From the NCBI RefSeq assembly GCF_001417775.1, contig NZ_BBZJ01000021.1:124001-188000 (forward strand): 64,000 nt of DNA. The letters are read 5' to 3'. The notes below the pieces were generated by a model that made no database searches, was not told where the DNA came from, and saw only the letters and a list, made by a program, of their open reading frames with translations. The position numbers and the translations under genes were made by a program. Source of the stretch: Streptomyces sp. TP-A0356. GTDB lineage: Bacteria > Actinomycetota > Actinomycetes > Streptomycetales > Streptomycetaceae. Positions 16,508 through 25,203 of the stretch are shown piece after piece (the first letter of the stretch is position 1; each line of letters starts with the position of its first letter).

Positions 16508-16975
16508 GTGCCGGATCCGACCGCCGTCGCTGTCATGGCGGAGACCGGGAGCACGAAGACCGCCGCGTATGCCGGAAATGCCGGTTACGCCGGGAATATC
16601 GTCGCGGCGGACTACTTCCACTCCTACTCCGTCGTCGGGCTGCTCGCCGCCGTCGGCGTGCTCTTCGTCGCCGTCGCCTTCGGCGCGAGCCGCCTGCTGC
16701 GCCCTGTCGTGCCCACCCCCGAGAAACTTCTGACGTACGAGTGCGGCGTCGACCCCGTCGGCGAGGGCTGGGCCCACACACAGGTCCGCTACTACGTCTA
16801 CGCGTTCCTGTACGTGATCTTCGCGGTCGACTCGATCTTCCTCTTCCCCTGGGCGACGGTCTTCGCCGATCCCCGTTACGGCGCGACCACGCTCGTGGAG
16901 ATGTTCGTCTTCCTCGGCTTCCTGACCGTGGGACTGCTGTACGCATACAAGAAGGGCGTCCTGACATGGACGTGA
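16508..16975 (+). CDS. nuoA: NADH-quinone oxidoreductase subunit A
   Basis: This small membrane subunit of complex I has 155 residues from the GTG at 16508, with GCGAGGGG upstream; an in-frame ATG at 16535 is an alternative. Three transmembrane helices are seen: DYFHSYSVVGLLAAVGVLFV, YYVYAFLYVIFAVDSIFLFP and LVEMFVFLGFLTVGLLYAYK. The conserved loop LLTYECGVDPVGEGWAHTQV carries the cysteine that, in the family, lies near the quinone site. It is the first gene of a ten-gene overlapping operon and overlaps nuoB by 10 bp. Confidence 0.95.
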   Translation: MPDPTAVAVMAETGSTKTAAYAGNAGYAGNIVAADYFHSYSVVGLLAAVGVLFVAVAFGASRLLRPVVPTPEKLLTYECGVDPVGEGWAHTQVRYYVYAFLYVIFAVDSIFLFPWATVFADPRYGATTLVEMFVFLGFLTVGLLYAYKKGVLTWT

Positions 16976-17781
16976 ACCCCTCGACTCCGTCGGCTCCCGA
17001 GCCGGTGCTGCTGCCGGAGCCCAAGCGGCTCGGCACGCTCGCCCGTCTCGCCCCCGAGCCGATGAAGGTCATCCTGAACTGGGGTCGCCGCTACTCGCTG
17101 TGGGTCTTCAACTTCGGCCTCGCCTGCTGCGCGATCGAGTTCATCGCCGCGTCGATGGCCCGGCACGACTTCATCCGCCTCGGTGTCATCCCGTTCGCTC
17201 CCGGCCCGCGTCAGGCCGACCTGATGGTGGTGTCCGGCACGGTCACGGACAAGATGGCCCCGGCCATCAAACGGCTGTACGAGCAGATGCCCGAGCCGAA
17301 GTACGTCATCTCCTTCGGCGCGTGTTCCAACTGCGGCGGCCCGTACTGGGACTCGTACTCCGTCACCAAGGGCGTCGACCAGATCATCCCGGTGGACGTG
17401 TACGTCCCCGGCTGCCCGCCGCGCCCCGAGGCGCTGCTCCAGGGCATCCTCAAGCTCCAGGAGAAGATCGCACGCGAGTCGCTGGGGGAGCGGTACGGAT
17501 CGGCCCGGCCGTCCACGGCCGCCCTCCGGAGCGGCCTGGTCAAGCCGCCGACGGCGGCCGCGGGTCCTGGTTCGCGTTCAGGCTCGGGTCCGGATGCGGG
17601 TTCGGGCTCGGGTGCAGGTTCGGGCTCGGGTGCGGGTTCAGGTTCGGGTTCAGGTTCGGGCTCGGGTGCGGGCTCAGATTCGGGCCCGGGTGCGGAGTCG
17701 GCCTCCGGCCCCGACGCGGGCCTGGGCGCCGACTCGGCCTCCGGCGCGGAGGCGGGCTCGGACTCGGGGGTGGCACGATGA
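16966..17781 (+). CDS. nuoB: NADH-quinone oxidoreductase subunit B with Gly/Ser-rich tail
   Basis: This peripheral subunit should carry the terminal N2 [4Fe-4S] cluster. Ligand cysteines are present: the Cys54-Cys55 pair in GLACCAIEF, Cys120 in GACSNCGG and Cys150 in VPGCPPRP. All 271 residues read cleanly from the ATG at 16966. Normal family members end soon after the phrase LLQGILKLQEKI. Here about 90 extra residues follow, of which the last 70 are Gly/Ser/Ala/Asp-rich and come from short repeated DNA (GGTTCGGGCTCGGGTGC type). The stop overlaps nuoC as ATGA. Quinone-site residues look intact. Confidence 0.95.
   Translation: MDVNPSTPSAPEPVLLPEPKRLGTLARLAPEPMKVILNWGRRYSLWVFNFGLACCAIEFIAASMARHDFIRLGVIPFAPGPRQADLMVVSGTVTDKMAPAIKRLYEQMPEPKYVISFGACSNCGGPYWDSYSVTKGVDQIIPVDVYVPGCPPRPEALLQGILKLQEKIARESLGERYGSARPSTAALRSGLVKPPTAAAGPGSRSGSGPDAGSGSGAGSGSGAGSGSGSGSGSGAGSDSGPGAESASGPDAGLGADSASGAEAGSDSGVAR
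17580..17770 (+). repeat. Short GGTTCGGGCTCGGGTGC-type repeats in the nuoB tail
   Basis: Irregular 12-18 bp units rich in TCGGG encode alternating Gly-Ser and Gly-Ala. The array covers the non-conserved C-terminal extension of NuoB only and stops before nuoC. Confidence 0.8.
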
Positions 17782-19106
17782 CCGCCGTCGGCTGGCTGCC
17801 CGCATCCGCCGAGGACCTCTTCGGCCCGCAGGCCACTGCCGAGGAGTCCTACGAGGTCCTGACCGTCGACGTCCCGCCGGCGGGCTGGACCGCGGCGCTG
17901 CGGGTCGCGCGCGACGAACTGGGCTGCACGTACTTCGACTGGCTGAGCGCGGTCGACGAACCGGGCACGGGCCTGCGCGTCTCGGCCCACGTGGTGGCCC
18001 TGTCCCCGGTCCGCCGTCTTCTCGTACGTACGACGATCCCGTACGACGCCCCCGTCCTCCCCTCCGCAGTGGACGTCTACGCGGGCGCCGCCTGGCACGA
18101 GCGCGAGACCCACGAGATGTTCGGCGTGACCTTCGAGGGCCACCCGGCGCTGGACCACCTGCTCCTGCCGGACAACTTCGAGGGCCACCCCCTGCGCAAG
18201 GACTTCGTGCTGGCCGCCCGGGTCGCCAAGGCCTGGCCCGGCGCGAAGGAACCGGGCGAGTCCGACCACGGCGGCCCCAAGCGCCGCCAGATGCTGCCCC
18301 CCGGCGTCCCCGACCCGAACGAGTGGGGTCCCCTCAAGGGCCAGCTCCCGCCGGCCCCCGCCCGCCCGGCCCGAGCCGCGGGCCGCACCGCGGGTGAGCG
18401 CCCCATACGCCGTGGCCGCACGGCAGCGGAGGGCACGGCCGGCCAGGCCCCGGCCACGGACGACACCGCGGAGACCCCGGCACCACCGCGCCGGGCCCGC
18501 AGCGCCTCGGCGGGCTCCGCTTCACAGCGCGCAGCCGAGCCCGGCACGGGCCCTGCCACTGCGGAGTCTCCCGCCGCTCCCGCCGGTCCGCGGCGCGCGC
18601 GGAGCGCGTCGGAGGGCTCCGCTTCTCGGCGCGCGGGCGATGGCGGAGAACCGCCGGCTCCTCCCGCGGCTCCTCCCGCGGGTCCTGCCGCCCCGGCCGG
18701 TCCGCGGCGCGCGCGCAGCGCGTCCGAGGGTTCGGCCTCGCAACGCGCGGATGCCTCGGCAGCCGAGGAGACGGCCGCCAAGCCCCCCGCCGCCCCACGC
18801 AGCTCCGACGCCCCCTGGCACCACGCCCGCCCGGCCTTCGACGAGCCGAAACCCACCCCCGAACCGCCGGCCAAGGCGCAAGCGGAGCCCGAGGGCGACG
18901 CCCCCGAAGCCGAGCCGGCAGCCGAAGCCGAGGCGGCAGCCGAAGCCGGAGCCGAGGCGGCAGCCGGAGCCGAAGCCGAAGCGGCAGCCGGAGCCGATGG
19001 CGGTGCGGCCGACCGTCAAGCCCGTCCCGGCGACGCCCGACCCGCCGAGTCCTCTCACTCCGGCGAAGCCCCCACCCCCGACGACCCCTCCGGAGGCACG
19101 CAGTGA
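17778..19106 (+). CDS. nuoC: NADH-quinone oxidoreductase subunit C with long repetitive tail
   Basis: The protein has 442 residues from the ATG at 17778 (ATGA overlap with nuoB). Residues about 1-190 are the 30-kDa subunit domain. The family signature is present: WHERETHEMFGVTFEGHPAL, then LLLPDNFEGHPLRKDF. Families normally end near there at about 160-240 residues. The following 250 residues are low complexity, with three copies of a unit around PRRARSASEGSASQR and then an Ala/Glu run. It is not fused to NuoD, and no nuoD follows. In a full complex this subunit holds NuoD and NuoB together. Confidence 0.92.
   Translation: MTAVGWLPASAEDLFGPQATAEESYEVLTVDVPPAGWTAALRVARDELGCTYFDWLSAVDEPGTGLRVSAHVVALSPVRRLLVRTTIPYDAPVLPSAVDVYAGAAWHERETHEMFGVTFEGHPALDHLLLPDNFEGHPLRKDFVLAARVAKAWPGAKEPGESDHGGPKRRQMLPPGVPDPNEWGPLKGQLPPAPARPARAAGRTAGERPIRRGRTAAEGTAGQAPATDDTAETPAPPRRARSASAGSASQRAAEPGTGPATAESPAAPAGPRRARSASEGSASRRAGDGGEPPAPPAAPPAGPAAPAGPRRARSASEGSASQRADASAAEETAAKPPAAPRSSDAPWHHARPAFDEPKPTPEPPAKAQAEPEGDAPEAEPAAEAEAAAEAGAEAAAGAEAEAAAGADGGAADRQARPGDARPAESSHSGEAPTPDDPSGGTQ
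18496..18755 (+). repeat. Three-copy protein repeat in the NuoC tail
   Basis: Copies begin near 18487, 18589 and 18703. Each encodes PRRARSAS[A/E]GSASQRA or a close variant, and the DNA is also similar (GGCGCGCGCAGCGCGTC core). Spacers between copies differ in length and are Pro/Ala-rich. Confidence 0.8.
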
Positions 19107-20071
19107 ACGGCGCTCTCGACGTCGCCCTGCGACTCGTCGTCGTGTTCGTCGTCTTCCTCACCTTCCCCCTGATCATCGGCCAGACCGAACACAAGGTCAT
19201 GGCCCATATGCAGGGCCGCCTCGGACCGATGTACGCGGGCGGCTTCCACGGCTGGGCCCAGCTCGTCGCCGACGGAGTGAAGTTCGCGCAGAAGGAGGAC
19301 GTCGTCCCGGCGGGCGCGGACCGCCGCATCTTCCAGCTGGCGCCCGCCGTCGCCCTCCTCCCGTACCTCCTCGTCCTCCTGGCCATCCCGATCGGCCCGG
19401 GCGAGGGCGCAGTCGGCCAGGTCGTCGACGCGGGCATCTTCTTCGTCCTGGCGGTCATGGGCGTCGGCGTCCTCGGCTCGCTCATGGCCGGCTGGGCCTC
19501 CGCCAACAAGTTCTCCCTCCTCGGCGGCCTCCGCACCGCCGCCCAACTCCTCGCCTACGAGCTCCCCATGCTGCTCGCCGCCGCCTCGGTCGCCATGGCG
19601 GCGGGAACCGTCTCACTCCCCGGTATCGTCGACGCCTTCAAGTGGTGGTGGGTGCCCTGGCAGATCGTCGGCGCGCTCGTCTTCTTCGTCGCCGGCCTCG
19701 CCGAACTGCAACGCCCGCCCTTCGACATGCCCGTCGCCGACTCGGAGATCATCTTCGGTGCCTACACCGAGTACACCGGCCTCCGTTTCGCCCTGTTCCT
19801 CCTCGCCGAGTACGCCGGGATCATCGTCCTGTGCGGTCTGACCACCGTCCTCTTCCTGGGCGGCTGGCACGGCCCCTGGGGTGCCGACGGCCTCGGCTGG
19901 CTCTGGACGCTCCTGAAGACCGCGATCCTCGCCTTCGTCGTCATCTGGCTGCGCGTCACCTACCCCCGCCTGCGTGAGGACCAGCTCCAGAAGCTCTCCT
20001 GGACCCTCCTCGTGCCCCTCTCCCTCGCCCAGATCGCCCTCACCGGCATCGTCAAGGTGGTGATCTCGTAA
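19103..20071 (+). CDS. nuoH: NADH-quinone oxidoreductase subunit H
   Basis: This membrane subunit forms the quinone entry and the link to the membrane arm. It has 322 residues from the GTG at 19103 (GTGA overlap, CGGAGGC upstream). Family landmarks are ERKVMAHMQGRLGP-like text (here EHKVMAHMQGRLGPMYAGGF), the acidic loop AELQRPPFDMPVADSEIIFGAYTEY, and WLRVTYPRLREDQLQKLSW. About eight helices are visible. The first residue of the usual ERK is kept as E, but the R is replaced by H. It is followed two bases later by nuoI. Confidence 0.95.
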   Translation: MNGALDVALRLVVVFVVFLTFPLIIGQTEHKVMAHMQGRLGPMYAGGFHGWAQLVADGVKFAQKEDVVPAGADRRIFQLAPAVALLPYLLVLLAIPIGPGEGAVGQVVDAGIFFVLAVMGVGVLGSLMAGWASANKFSLLGGLRTAAQLLAYELPMLLAAASVAMAAGTVSLPGIVDAFKWWWVPWQIVGALVFFVAGLAELQRPPFDMPVADSEIIFGAYTEYTGLRFALFLLAEYAGIIVLCGLTTVLFLGGWHGPWGADGLGWLWTLLKTAILAFVVIWLRVTYPRLREDQLQKLSWTLLVPLSLAQIALTGIVKVVIS

Positions 20072-20073
20072 CC

Positions 20074-20643
20074 ATGGCCCCCATCCCCGGCTCCGGCCTC
20101 GCCAAGGGCCTGGCCGTCACCCTGCGCACGATGACGAAGAAGTCCGTCACCGAGCAGTACCCGGAAGTCCGGCCCGCCCTCCCGCCGCGCAGCCGCGGCG
20201 TCATCGGCCTGTTCGAGGAGAACTGCACGGTCTGCATGCTGTGCGCCCGCGAGTGCCCCGACTGGTGCATCTACATCGACTCCCACAAGGAGACGGTCCC
20301 GGCCGCCGCCCCCGGCGGGCGCGAGCGCAGCCGCAACGTCCTCGACCGCTTCGCCATCGACTTCTCCCTCTGCATGTACTGCGGAATCTGCATCGAGGTC
20401 TGCCCCTTCGACGCCCTCTTCTGGTCCCCGGAGTTCGAGTACGCCGAGACGGACATCCGCGACCTCACCCACGAGCGCGACAAGCTCCGCGAGTGGATGT
20501 GGACCGTTCCGGCGCCGCCCGCCCTCGACCCCGCCGCGGAGGAGCCGAAGGAACTCGCCGCGGTCCGCAAGACCGCCGAGAAGCTGGCCGCCGCCCAGGC
20601 CGAACCGGCCGAGCCCGAGCAGCCCGAGGAGGGAGAGTCGTGA
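20074..20643 (+). CDS. nuoI: NADH-quinone oxidoreductase subunit I (2x[4Fe-4S])
   Basis: The 189-residue ferredoxin-like subunit has both cluster motifs: Cys51-x2-Cys54-x2-Cys57-x3-Cys61 (CTVCMLCARECPDWC) and Cys100-x2-Cys103-x2-Cys106-x3-Cys110 (CMYCGICIEVCPFDA). These bind clusters N6a and N6b that feed NuoB. The last 45 residues are a charged Ala/Glu-rich tail. The start ATG is two bases after the nuoH stop and the end overlaps nuoJ as GTGA. In a complex lacking the NADH module, ferredoxin could in principle donate here, but that is inference. Confidence 0.95.
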   Translation: MAPIPGSGLAKGLAVTLRTMTKKSVTEQYPEVRPALPPRSRGVIGLFEENCTVCMLCARECPDWCIYIDSHKETVPAAAPGGRERSRNVLDRFAIDFSLCMYCGICIEVCPFDALFWSPEFEYAETDIRDLTHERDKLREWMWTVPAPPALDPAAEEPKELAAVRKTAEKLAAAQAEPAEPEQPEEGES

Positions 20644-21269
20644 GCCCCGCCTCCGCCGTGCTGACCACGGCTGCCGCCCCACCGCACGGCTTCCTCTCCC
20701 CGACCGGTGTCGAGATCACCTTCCTGCTCGTCGGTCTGGTCACCCTCGTCGCCGGGCTCGTCACCGTCACCACCCGGCAACTGGTGCACGCCGCCCTGTG
20801 GCTCGTACTGACCCTCGGTGGCCTCGCCGTCGAGTACCTGCTGCTCACCGCCGAGTTCATCGCCTGGATGCAGGTCCTCATCTACGTCGGTTCCGTCGTC
20901 GTCCTCCTTCTGTTCGGTCTGATGCTCACCAGGGCCCCCATCGGCCGCTCCCCGGACGCCGACTCCGGCAACCGCTGGGCCGCCCTCGGCGTGGCCGTCG
21001 CCGCCGCGGCCGCCCTGGTCTGGGTGGTCGTCGACGCCTTCCGTACGACCTGGATCGACCTCGGCGGCGCGGCCTCCGGCTCCACCAAGGTCACGGGCGC
21101 GAGCCTCTTCCAGAACTGGGTCCTGCCCTTCGAGGCCCTCTCCGTCCTCCTGCTCGCGGCGCTGGTCGGCGCGATCGTCCTCTCCCGCAAGGCGAAGGCC
21201 GACGCGACCACCACCGTGAGCCGCCCGACGGCCTCGGACACCCGCAGCGAGAAGGAAGGCGCCCGCTGA
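20640..21269 (+). CDS. nuoJ: NADH-quinone oxidoreductase subunit J
   Basis: This is a 209-residue membrane subunit from the GTG at 20640 (GTGA overlap; GAGGAGGGAG upstream). Five helices are visible, including the conserved region LVHAALWLVLTLGGLAVEYLLL followed by AEFIAWMQVLIYVGSVVVLLLFGLML. This region contains the pi-bulge helix that links quinone chemistry to proton pumping in the family. The tail is Thr/Ser-rich. The stop overlaps nuoK as TGATG. Confidence 0.95.
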   Translation: MSPASAVLTTAAAPPHGFLSPTGVEITFLLVGLVTLVAGLVTVTTRQLVHAALWLVLTLGGLAVEYLLLTAEFIAWMQVLIYVGSVVVLLLFGLMLTRAPIGRSPDADSGNRWAALGVAVAAAAALVWVVVDAFRTTWIDLGGAASGSTKVTGASLFQNWVLPFEALSVLLLAALVGAIVLSRKAKADATTTVSRPTASDTRSEKEGAR

Positions 21270-21634
21270 TGCACCTCGCCTATCCCGCCGTGCTCTCCGC
21301 CCTCCTCTTCTGCACCGGCCTGTACGGCGTCCTCGCCCGCCGCAACGCGGTCCTCGTCCTGATGTCGGTCGAGCTGATGCTCAACGCCGTCAACCTCAAC
21401 CTCGTCGCCTTCGACGTCTGGCTGAGCAGGACCGCCCGCGAGACCTTGTACTCCGGCCAGGCCCTGACCCTGTTCACCATCGCCATCGCCGCCGCCGAGA
21501 TCGGCATCGGCCTGGCGATCGTCCTCGCCGTCTACCGCAACCGCGGCACCTCCGACATCGACCGACTCCGCGACACCGCCGAGGGCCCCGAGAGCGACGT
21601 CCCCGCGGCTGAGAAGGCTGAGGCGACCGCGTGA
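21269..21634 (+). CDS. nuoK: NADH-quinone oxidoreductase subunit K
   Basis: This 121-residue three-helix antiporter-related subunit starts at the ATG at 21269, with AAGGAAGG upstream. Conserved carboxylates are present in the second and third helices (MSVELMLNAVNLNLVAF and AIAAAEIGIGLAIVLAVYR), matching the glutamates needed for proton transfer. The last 20 residues are a charged extension. The stop overlaps nuoL as GTGA. Confidence 0.95.
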   Translation: MHLAYPAVLSALLFCTGLYGVLARRNAVLVLMSVELMLNAVNLNLVAFDVWLSRTARETLYSGQALTLFTIAIAAAEIGIGLAIVLAVYRNRGTSDIDRLRDTAEGPESDVPAAEKAEATA

Positions 21635-23622
21635 CCACGACCACCCTCGCCGTCCTCGTCCCCCTCCTTCCGTTCGTTGGTGCCGCAGCCGGCCTGCTGC
21701 TGGGCCGCACGACTCCCGGCTTCGTCCGCCCGCTCGCCGTCCTGCCGACCCTCGCGTCGCTCGTGCTGGCCGTGCTGGTCGCCGGACGCCAGGGCGGTGG
21801 CCGGGCCATCGACTCCGCCACCGAGTTCACGCCCACCGGCTCGGTCCCGATCGAACTCGCCCTGCACATCGACGGCTTCGCCGCGCTCGTCGCCGTCCTG
21901 GTCGGCGTCGTCGCCACCTGCGTGCAGATCTACTCGACTGGCTATCTGCGTGACGACCCGCGCTACCCCTCGTACGCCGCTCTCGTCTCCCTGTTCACCT
22001 CCGCGATGCTCCTGGTCGTCTACTCGGGCGACCTGATCGTGCTGCTGGTCGGCTGGGAAGTCATGGGCATCTGCTCCTACTTCCTGGTCGGCCACTACTG
22101 GGAGACCCCGGAGGCCCGCGCCGCCTCCATCAAGGCGTTCCTGGTAACCAAACTCGGCGACGTGCCGTTCCTCATCGGCCTGTTCGCACTCGGCACCGAC
22201 GCCGGCTCCTTCCGCATCACGAAGGTCCTCGGCACCGTCGCGAGCGGCGGACTGCACCACCCGACCCTGATCGCCCTGCTGCTCCTGGCCGGTGTGGCGG
22301 GCAAGTCGGCGCAGTTCCCCCTGCACACCTGGCTCCCCGACGCGATGGCGGGCCCCACCCCGGTCTCCGCGCTGATCCACGCCGCGACGATGGTCGCCGC
22401 CGGTGTCTACTTCATCGCCCGTCTCCTTCCGGTCTTCGAGGCCTCCTCGGCCGCGATGGTGATCCTCGCCGTCATGGCCGCCGTCACCATGGTCGGCTCC
22501 GCGCTCGCCGCGCTCGCCCAGGACGACATCAAGCGCGTCCTCGCGTACTCGACGATCGGCCAGCTCGGCTATATGACCGGTGCCCTCGCCGTCGGCGACC
22601 GTGGTGCCGCCGTCTTCCACCTCCTGTCCCACGGCGCCTTCAAGGCGCTGCTCTTCCTCGCCGCCGGCGTGATCATCCACGCCGCCGGCACCAACTCGCT
22701 GGCCGCCATGTCCCGCATGAAGGACCTGCGCGCCCGCGTCCCCGACGCCTTCTGGACGATGACCGTGGCGCTCCTTGCGCTCGCCGCGATCCCGCCGTTC
22801 GCCGGCTTCTTCTCCAAGGAGTCCGTCCTCGGCGCCGCCGAACACGTCGCCATCGGCCACACCGAGCACGCCCCCGGTGCCGCCGGCTGGATCGTGCTCG
22901 TCACCGGCCTGATCACCGCCCTGCTCACCGCCGCGTACGCAACCCGGCTGTGGCTGCTCGCCTTCCGCGGCCACGGCGCCGAGGCTCCCGACCACGGCAG
23001 GCAGCCCCTCGTCATGAACGCCGTGCTGTGGGTGCTCGCCGTCCCGTCGCTCGTGTTCGGACTCGCCTACCGCGTCCTGCCCGGCTGGTTCGACGGCGGC
23101 GACCTGACACCGACGCTCACCACCTCCGTCCTCGGCACGGGGCTCGCCCTGGTCGGCGGGCTCATGACGTACAGCGCCTGGCGGCACACCACCGCGCTCG
23201 TGGACCGTTTCCCGCTGGGTGCGGTCGCGGCCCACCCCGAGGCGGACGCCGGTCTGGTCGAGGCCGAGGCCATCGCGAGCCACGCGCCCGCGTACGGAGA
23301 CGTGGCCTACGCGCCCGACCCGGCGGACCCGGGCCGTCTCCTGCTCGGCCCGCTGCACCGCCACGCGGCCGTCGGCTTCCACCTGGACGCCGTGTACGAC
23401 GCGCTCCTCGTAGGCCCGATCAGGGCCGCCGCGAGCCTCGTCCAGTTCCTCGACCGCGAGGTCGTCGAGACCTACGTACACGGCGCGGGCGCCCTACCCC
23501 GCCTGCTCGGCGCCGCCGTACGGCGCGCCCAGACCGGCAATGTGCAGACCTATGTGAGCGCGCTGCTCGCCGGCACCGTCGTCCTGGCGGTGGCCGCCCT
23601 CCTCGTCGCCACGGGAGCGTGA
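21631..23622 (+). CDS. nuoL: NADH-quinone oxidoreductase subunit L
   Basis: This 663-residue antiporter-like subunit is the largest membrane subunit. Key signatures are VGWEVMGICSYFLVGHYWET (with the functional glutamate), a long helix-loop KSAQFPLHTWLPDAMAGPTP with the lysine and breaks typical of Mrp-like proteins, and DDIKRVLAYSTIGQLGYM. The C-terminal part ends with the lateral helix region, AVYDALLVGPIRAAASLVQF and a final hydrophobic anchor. The GTG start overlaps the nuoK stop. Length is normal for the family. Confidence 0.95.
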   Translation: MTTTTLAVLVPLLPFVGAAAGLLLGRTTPGFVRPLAVLPTLASLVLAVLVAGRQGGGRAIDSATEFTPTGSVPIELALHIDGFAALVAVLVGVVATCVQIYSTGYLRDDPRYPSYAALVSLFTSAMLLVVYSGDLIVLLVGWEVMGICSYFLVGHYWETPEARAASIKAFLVTKLGDVPFLIGLFALGTDAGSFRITKVLGTVASGGLHHPTLIALLLLAGVAGKSAQFPLHTWLPDAMAGPTPVSALIHAATMVAAGVYFIARLLPVFEASSAAMVILAVMAAVTMVGSALAALAQDDIKRVLAYSTIGQLGYMTGALAVGDRGAAVFHLLSHGAFKALLFLAAGVIIHAAGTNSLAAMSRMKDLRARVPDAFWTMTVALLALAAIPPFAGFFSKESVLGAAEHVAIGHTEHAPGAAGWIVLVTGLITALLTAAYATRLWLLAFRGHGAEAPDHGRQPLVMNAVLWVLAVPSLVFGLAYRVLPGWFDGGDLTPTLTTSVLGTGLALVGGLMTYSAWRHTTALVDRFPLGAVAAHPEADAGLVEAEAIASHAPAYGDVAYAPDPADPGRLLLGPLHRHAAVGFHLDAVYDALLVGPIRAAASLVQFLDREVVETYVHGAGALPRLLGAAVRRAQTGNVQTYVSALLAGTVVLAVAALLVATGA

Positions 23623-23628
23623 GCAGGC

Positions 23629-25203
23629 GTGATCGATATCAGCGAGTCCGTGATGCAGTTCCTTCTGGCATTCATCGTCGTCGTGCCGCTCATCGGCGCG
23701 CTCGCCGCCCTCCTGCCGGCCCCGCCGGGGCTGAAGGGGAAGTCGCCCGAGCAGGCCGTGCTGCGGCACGGCGTCACCGTCACCGGCGTCATCCTCATCG
23801 CCGCGATCGTCCTGGCGCTCGGCTTCGACCACGACCACGCGTCGAAGATGCAGGCCACGACCGACATCAGCTGGATCCCCGCACTCGACGTGCGGATCCA
23901 CCTCGGCATCGACGGCATCTCCCTCCCCCTTCTGGTCCTGACCGCGCTGCTGACCTTCCTCTGCGCGGTGTACTCCTACTTCAAGACGCCCTCGGGTCCC
24001 ACCCCGAAGGCCTTCGTGGCCCTGCTGCTCGTCCTCGAGTCCGGCACCCTGGCGACCTTCGCCGTCCTCGACCTGCTGCTGTTCTTCCTCGCGTTCGAGA
24101 TGGTCCTCGTCCCGATGTACTTCCTCATCGCCCGCTGGGGCGGCGAGGGACGGACCCAGGCCGCCTGGAGGTTCATCCTCTACACACTGCTCGGCTCCGT
24201 CGTCATGCTGCTCGGCCTGCTCCTGATCGGTCTCAAGGCGGGCACGTTCGACATGGTGGCACTCGCCACTGACAACGGCCGGTCGCTCACCACATCCGTG
24301 CAGGTCATCGCGGTATTGGCGATCGGGATCGGACTCGCGGTCAAGACGCCGATGTGGCCGTTGCACAGCTGGCTGCCCGACGCCCACACCGCCGCGCCGA
24401 CCGTCGGCTCGGTCCTGCTGGCCGGTGTCCTGCTGAAGATGGGTACATACGGTTTCGTCCGGATTCTTCTGCCTGTCGCGCCCCACGGCTTCCACACCTT
24501 CGCGCCGTACCTCGCCGCCTTCGCCGTCGTCGGGATCATCTATGGATCCCTCGCCTGCCTCGCCCTCGCCAAGCGGGGCGCCAAGGGTGACCTCAAACGG
24601 CTCATCGCCTACTCCTCCGTCGGCCACATGGGCTTCGTACTGCTCGGCATCGCGACGACGACCCCCACCGGCGTGAACGGTGCGCTGTTCGCCAACATCG
24701 CCCACGGCCTCATCACCGGCCTGCTGTTCTTCCTGGTCGGTGCGCTGAAGGAGCGCACGGGCACCACCGACCTCGACACCCTCGCGGAGGGCAGCGGCGC
24801 CGCCCTCTACGGCAAGGCGCCCCGCCTCGGCGGCCTGCTCGCCTTCGCCGCCGTCGCCTCGCTCGGCCTGCCCGGTCTGGCCGGGTTCTGGGGCGAGATG
24901 CTGGCGCTGTTCGGCGCCTTCAAGCCCGCCGCCGACCTCAGCCGCCCGGCGTTCCTGACCTTCATGGCCGTCGCCGCGTTCGGCACGCTCCTCACCGCCG
25001 CGTACATGCTCGTCGTGGTGCGGCGTGTGTGCATGGGTGCCGTCTCGCAGGAGGCCCCGAAACTCGCCGACGTCCACACCTACGAATTCGCGGCCTGGAC
25101 GCCGCTCGTCGTCCTCACCGTCGTCGCGGGCCTGTGGCCGAAGGCCCTCCTCGGCCTGACCGACCCGGCCGTGCAGCAGCTCCTCGCAGGAGGCACCCGA
25201 TGA
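23629..25203 (+). CDS. nuoM: NADH-quinone oxidoreductase subunit M
   Basis: The protein has 524 residues from the GTG at 23629, six bases after nuoL. The antiporter signature is clear: FEMVLVPMYFLIARWGGEGR, KTPMWPLHSWLPDAHTAAPT and KGDLKRLIAYSSVGHMGFVL. Fourteen helices can be picked out. The essential glutamate of the fifth helix is in FEMVLVPMYF and the pumping lysine in the KTPMWP segment. The stop overlaps nuoN as ATGA. Confidence 0.95.
   Translation: MIDISESVMQFLLAFIVVVPLIGALAALLPAPPGLKGKSPEQAVLRHGVTVTGVILIAAIVLALGFDHDHASKMQATTDISWIPALDVRIHLGIDGISLPLLVLTALLTFLCAVYSYFKTPSGPTPKAFVALLLVLESGTLATFAVLDLLLFFLAFEMVLVPMYFLIARWGGEGRTQAAWRFILYTLLGSVVMLLGLLLIGLKAGTFDMVALATDNGRSLTTSVQVIAVLAIGIGLAVKTPMWPLHSWLPDAHTAAPTVGSVLLAGVLLKMGTYGFVRILLPVAPHGFHTFAPYLAAFAVVGIIYGSLACLALAKRGAKGDLKRLIAYSSVGHMGFVLLGIATTTPTGVNGALFANIAHGLITGLLFFLVGALKERTGTTDLDTLAEGSGAALYGKAPRLGGLLAFAAVASLGLPGLAGFWGEMLALFGAFKPAADLSRPAFLTFMAVAAFGTLLTAAYMLVVVRRVCMGAVSQEAPKLADVHTYEFAAWTPLVVLTVVAGLWPKALLGLTDPAVQQLLAGGTR

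Noticed and set aside
16741..16965. Longer NuoB start upstream of 16966
   Set aside because: The extension overlaps nuoA out of frame and has no family likeness; ATG at 16966 has a ribosome site and conserved text follows.
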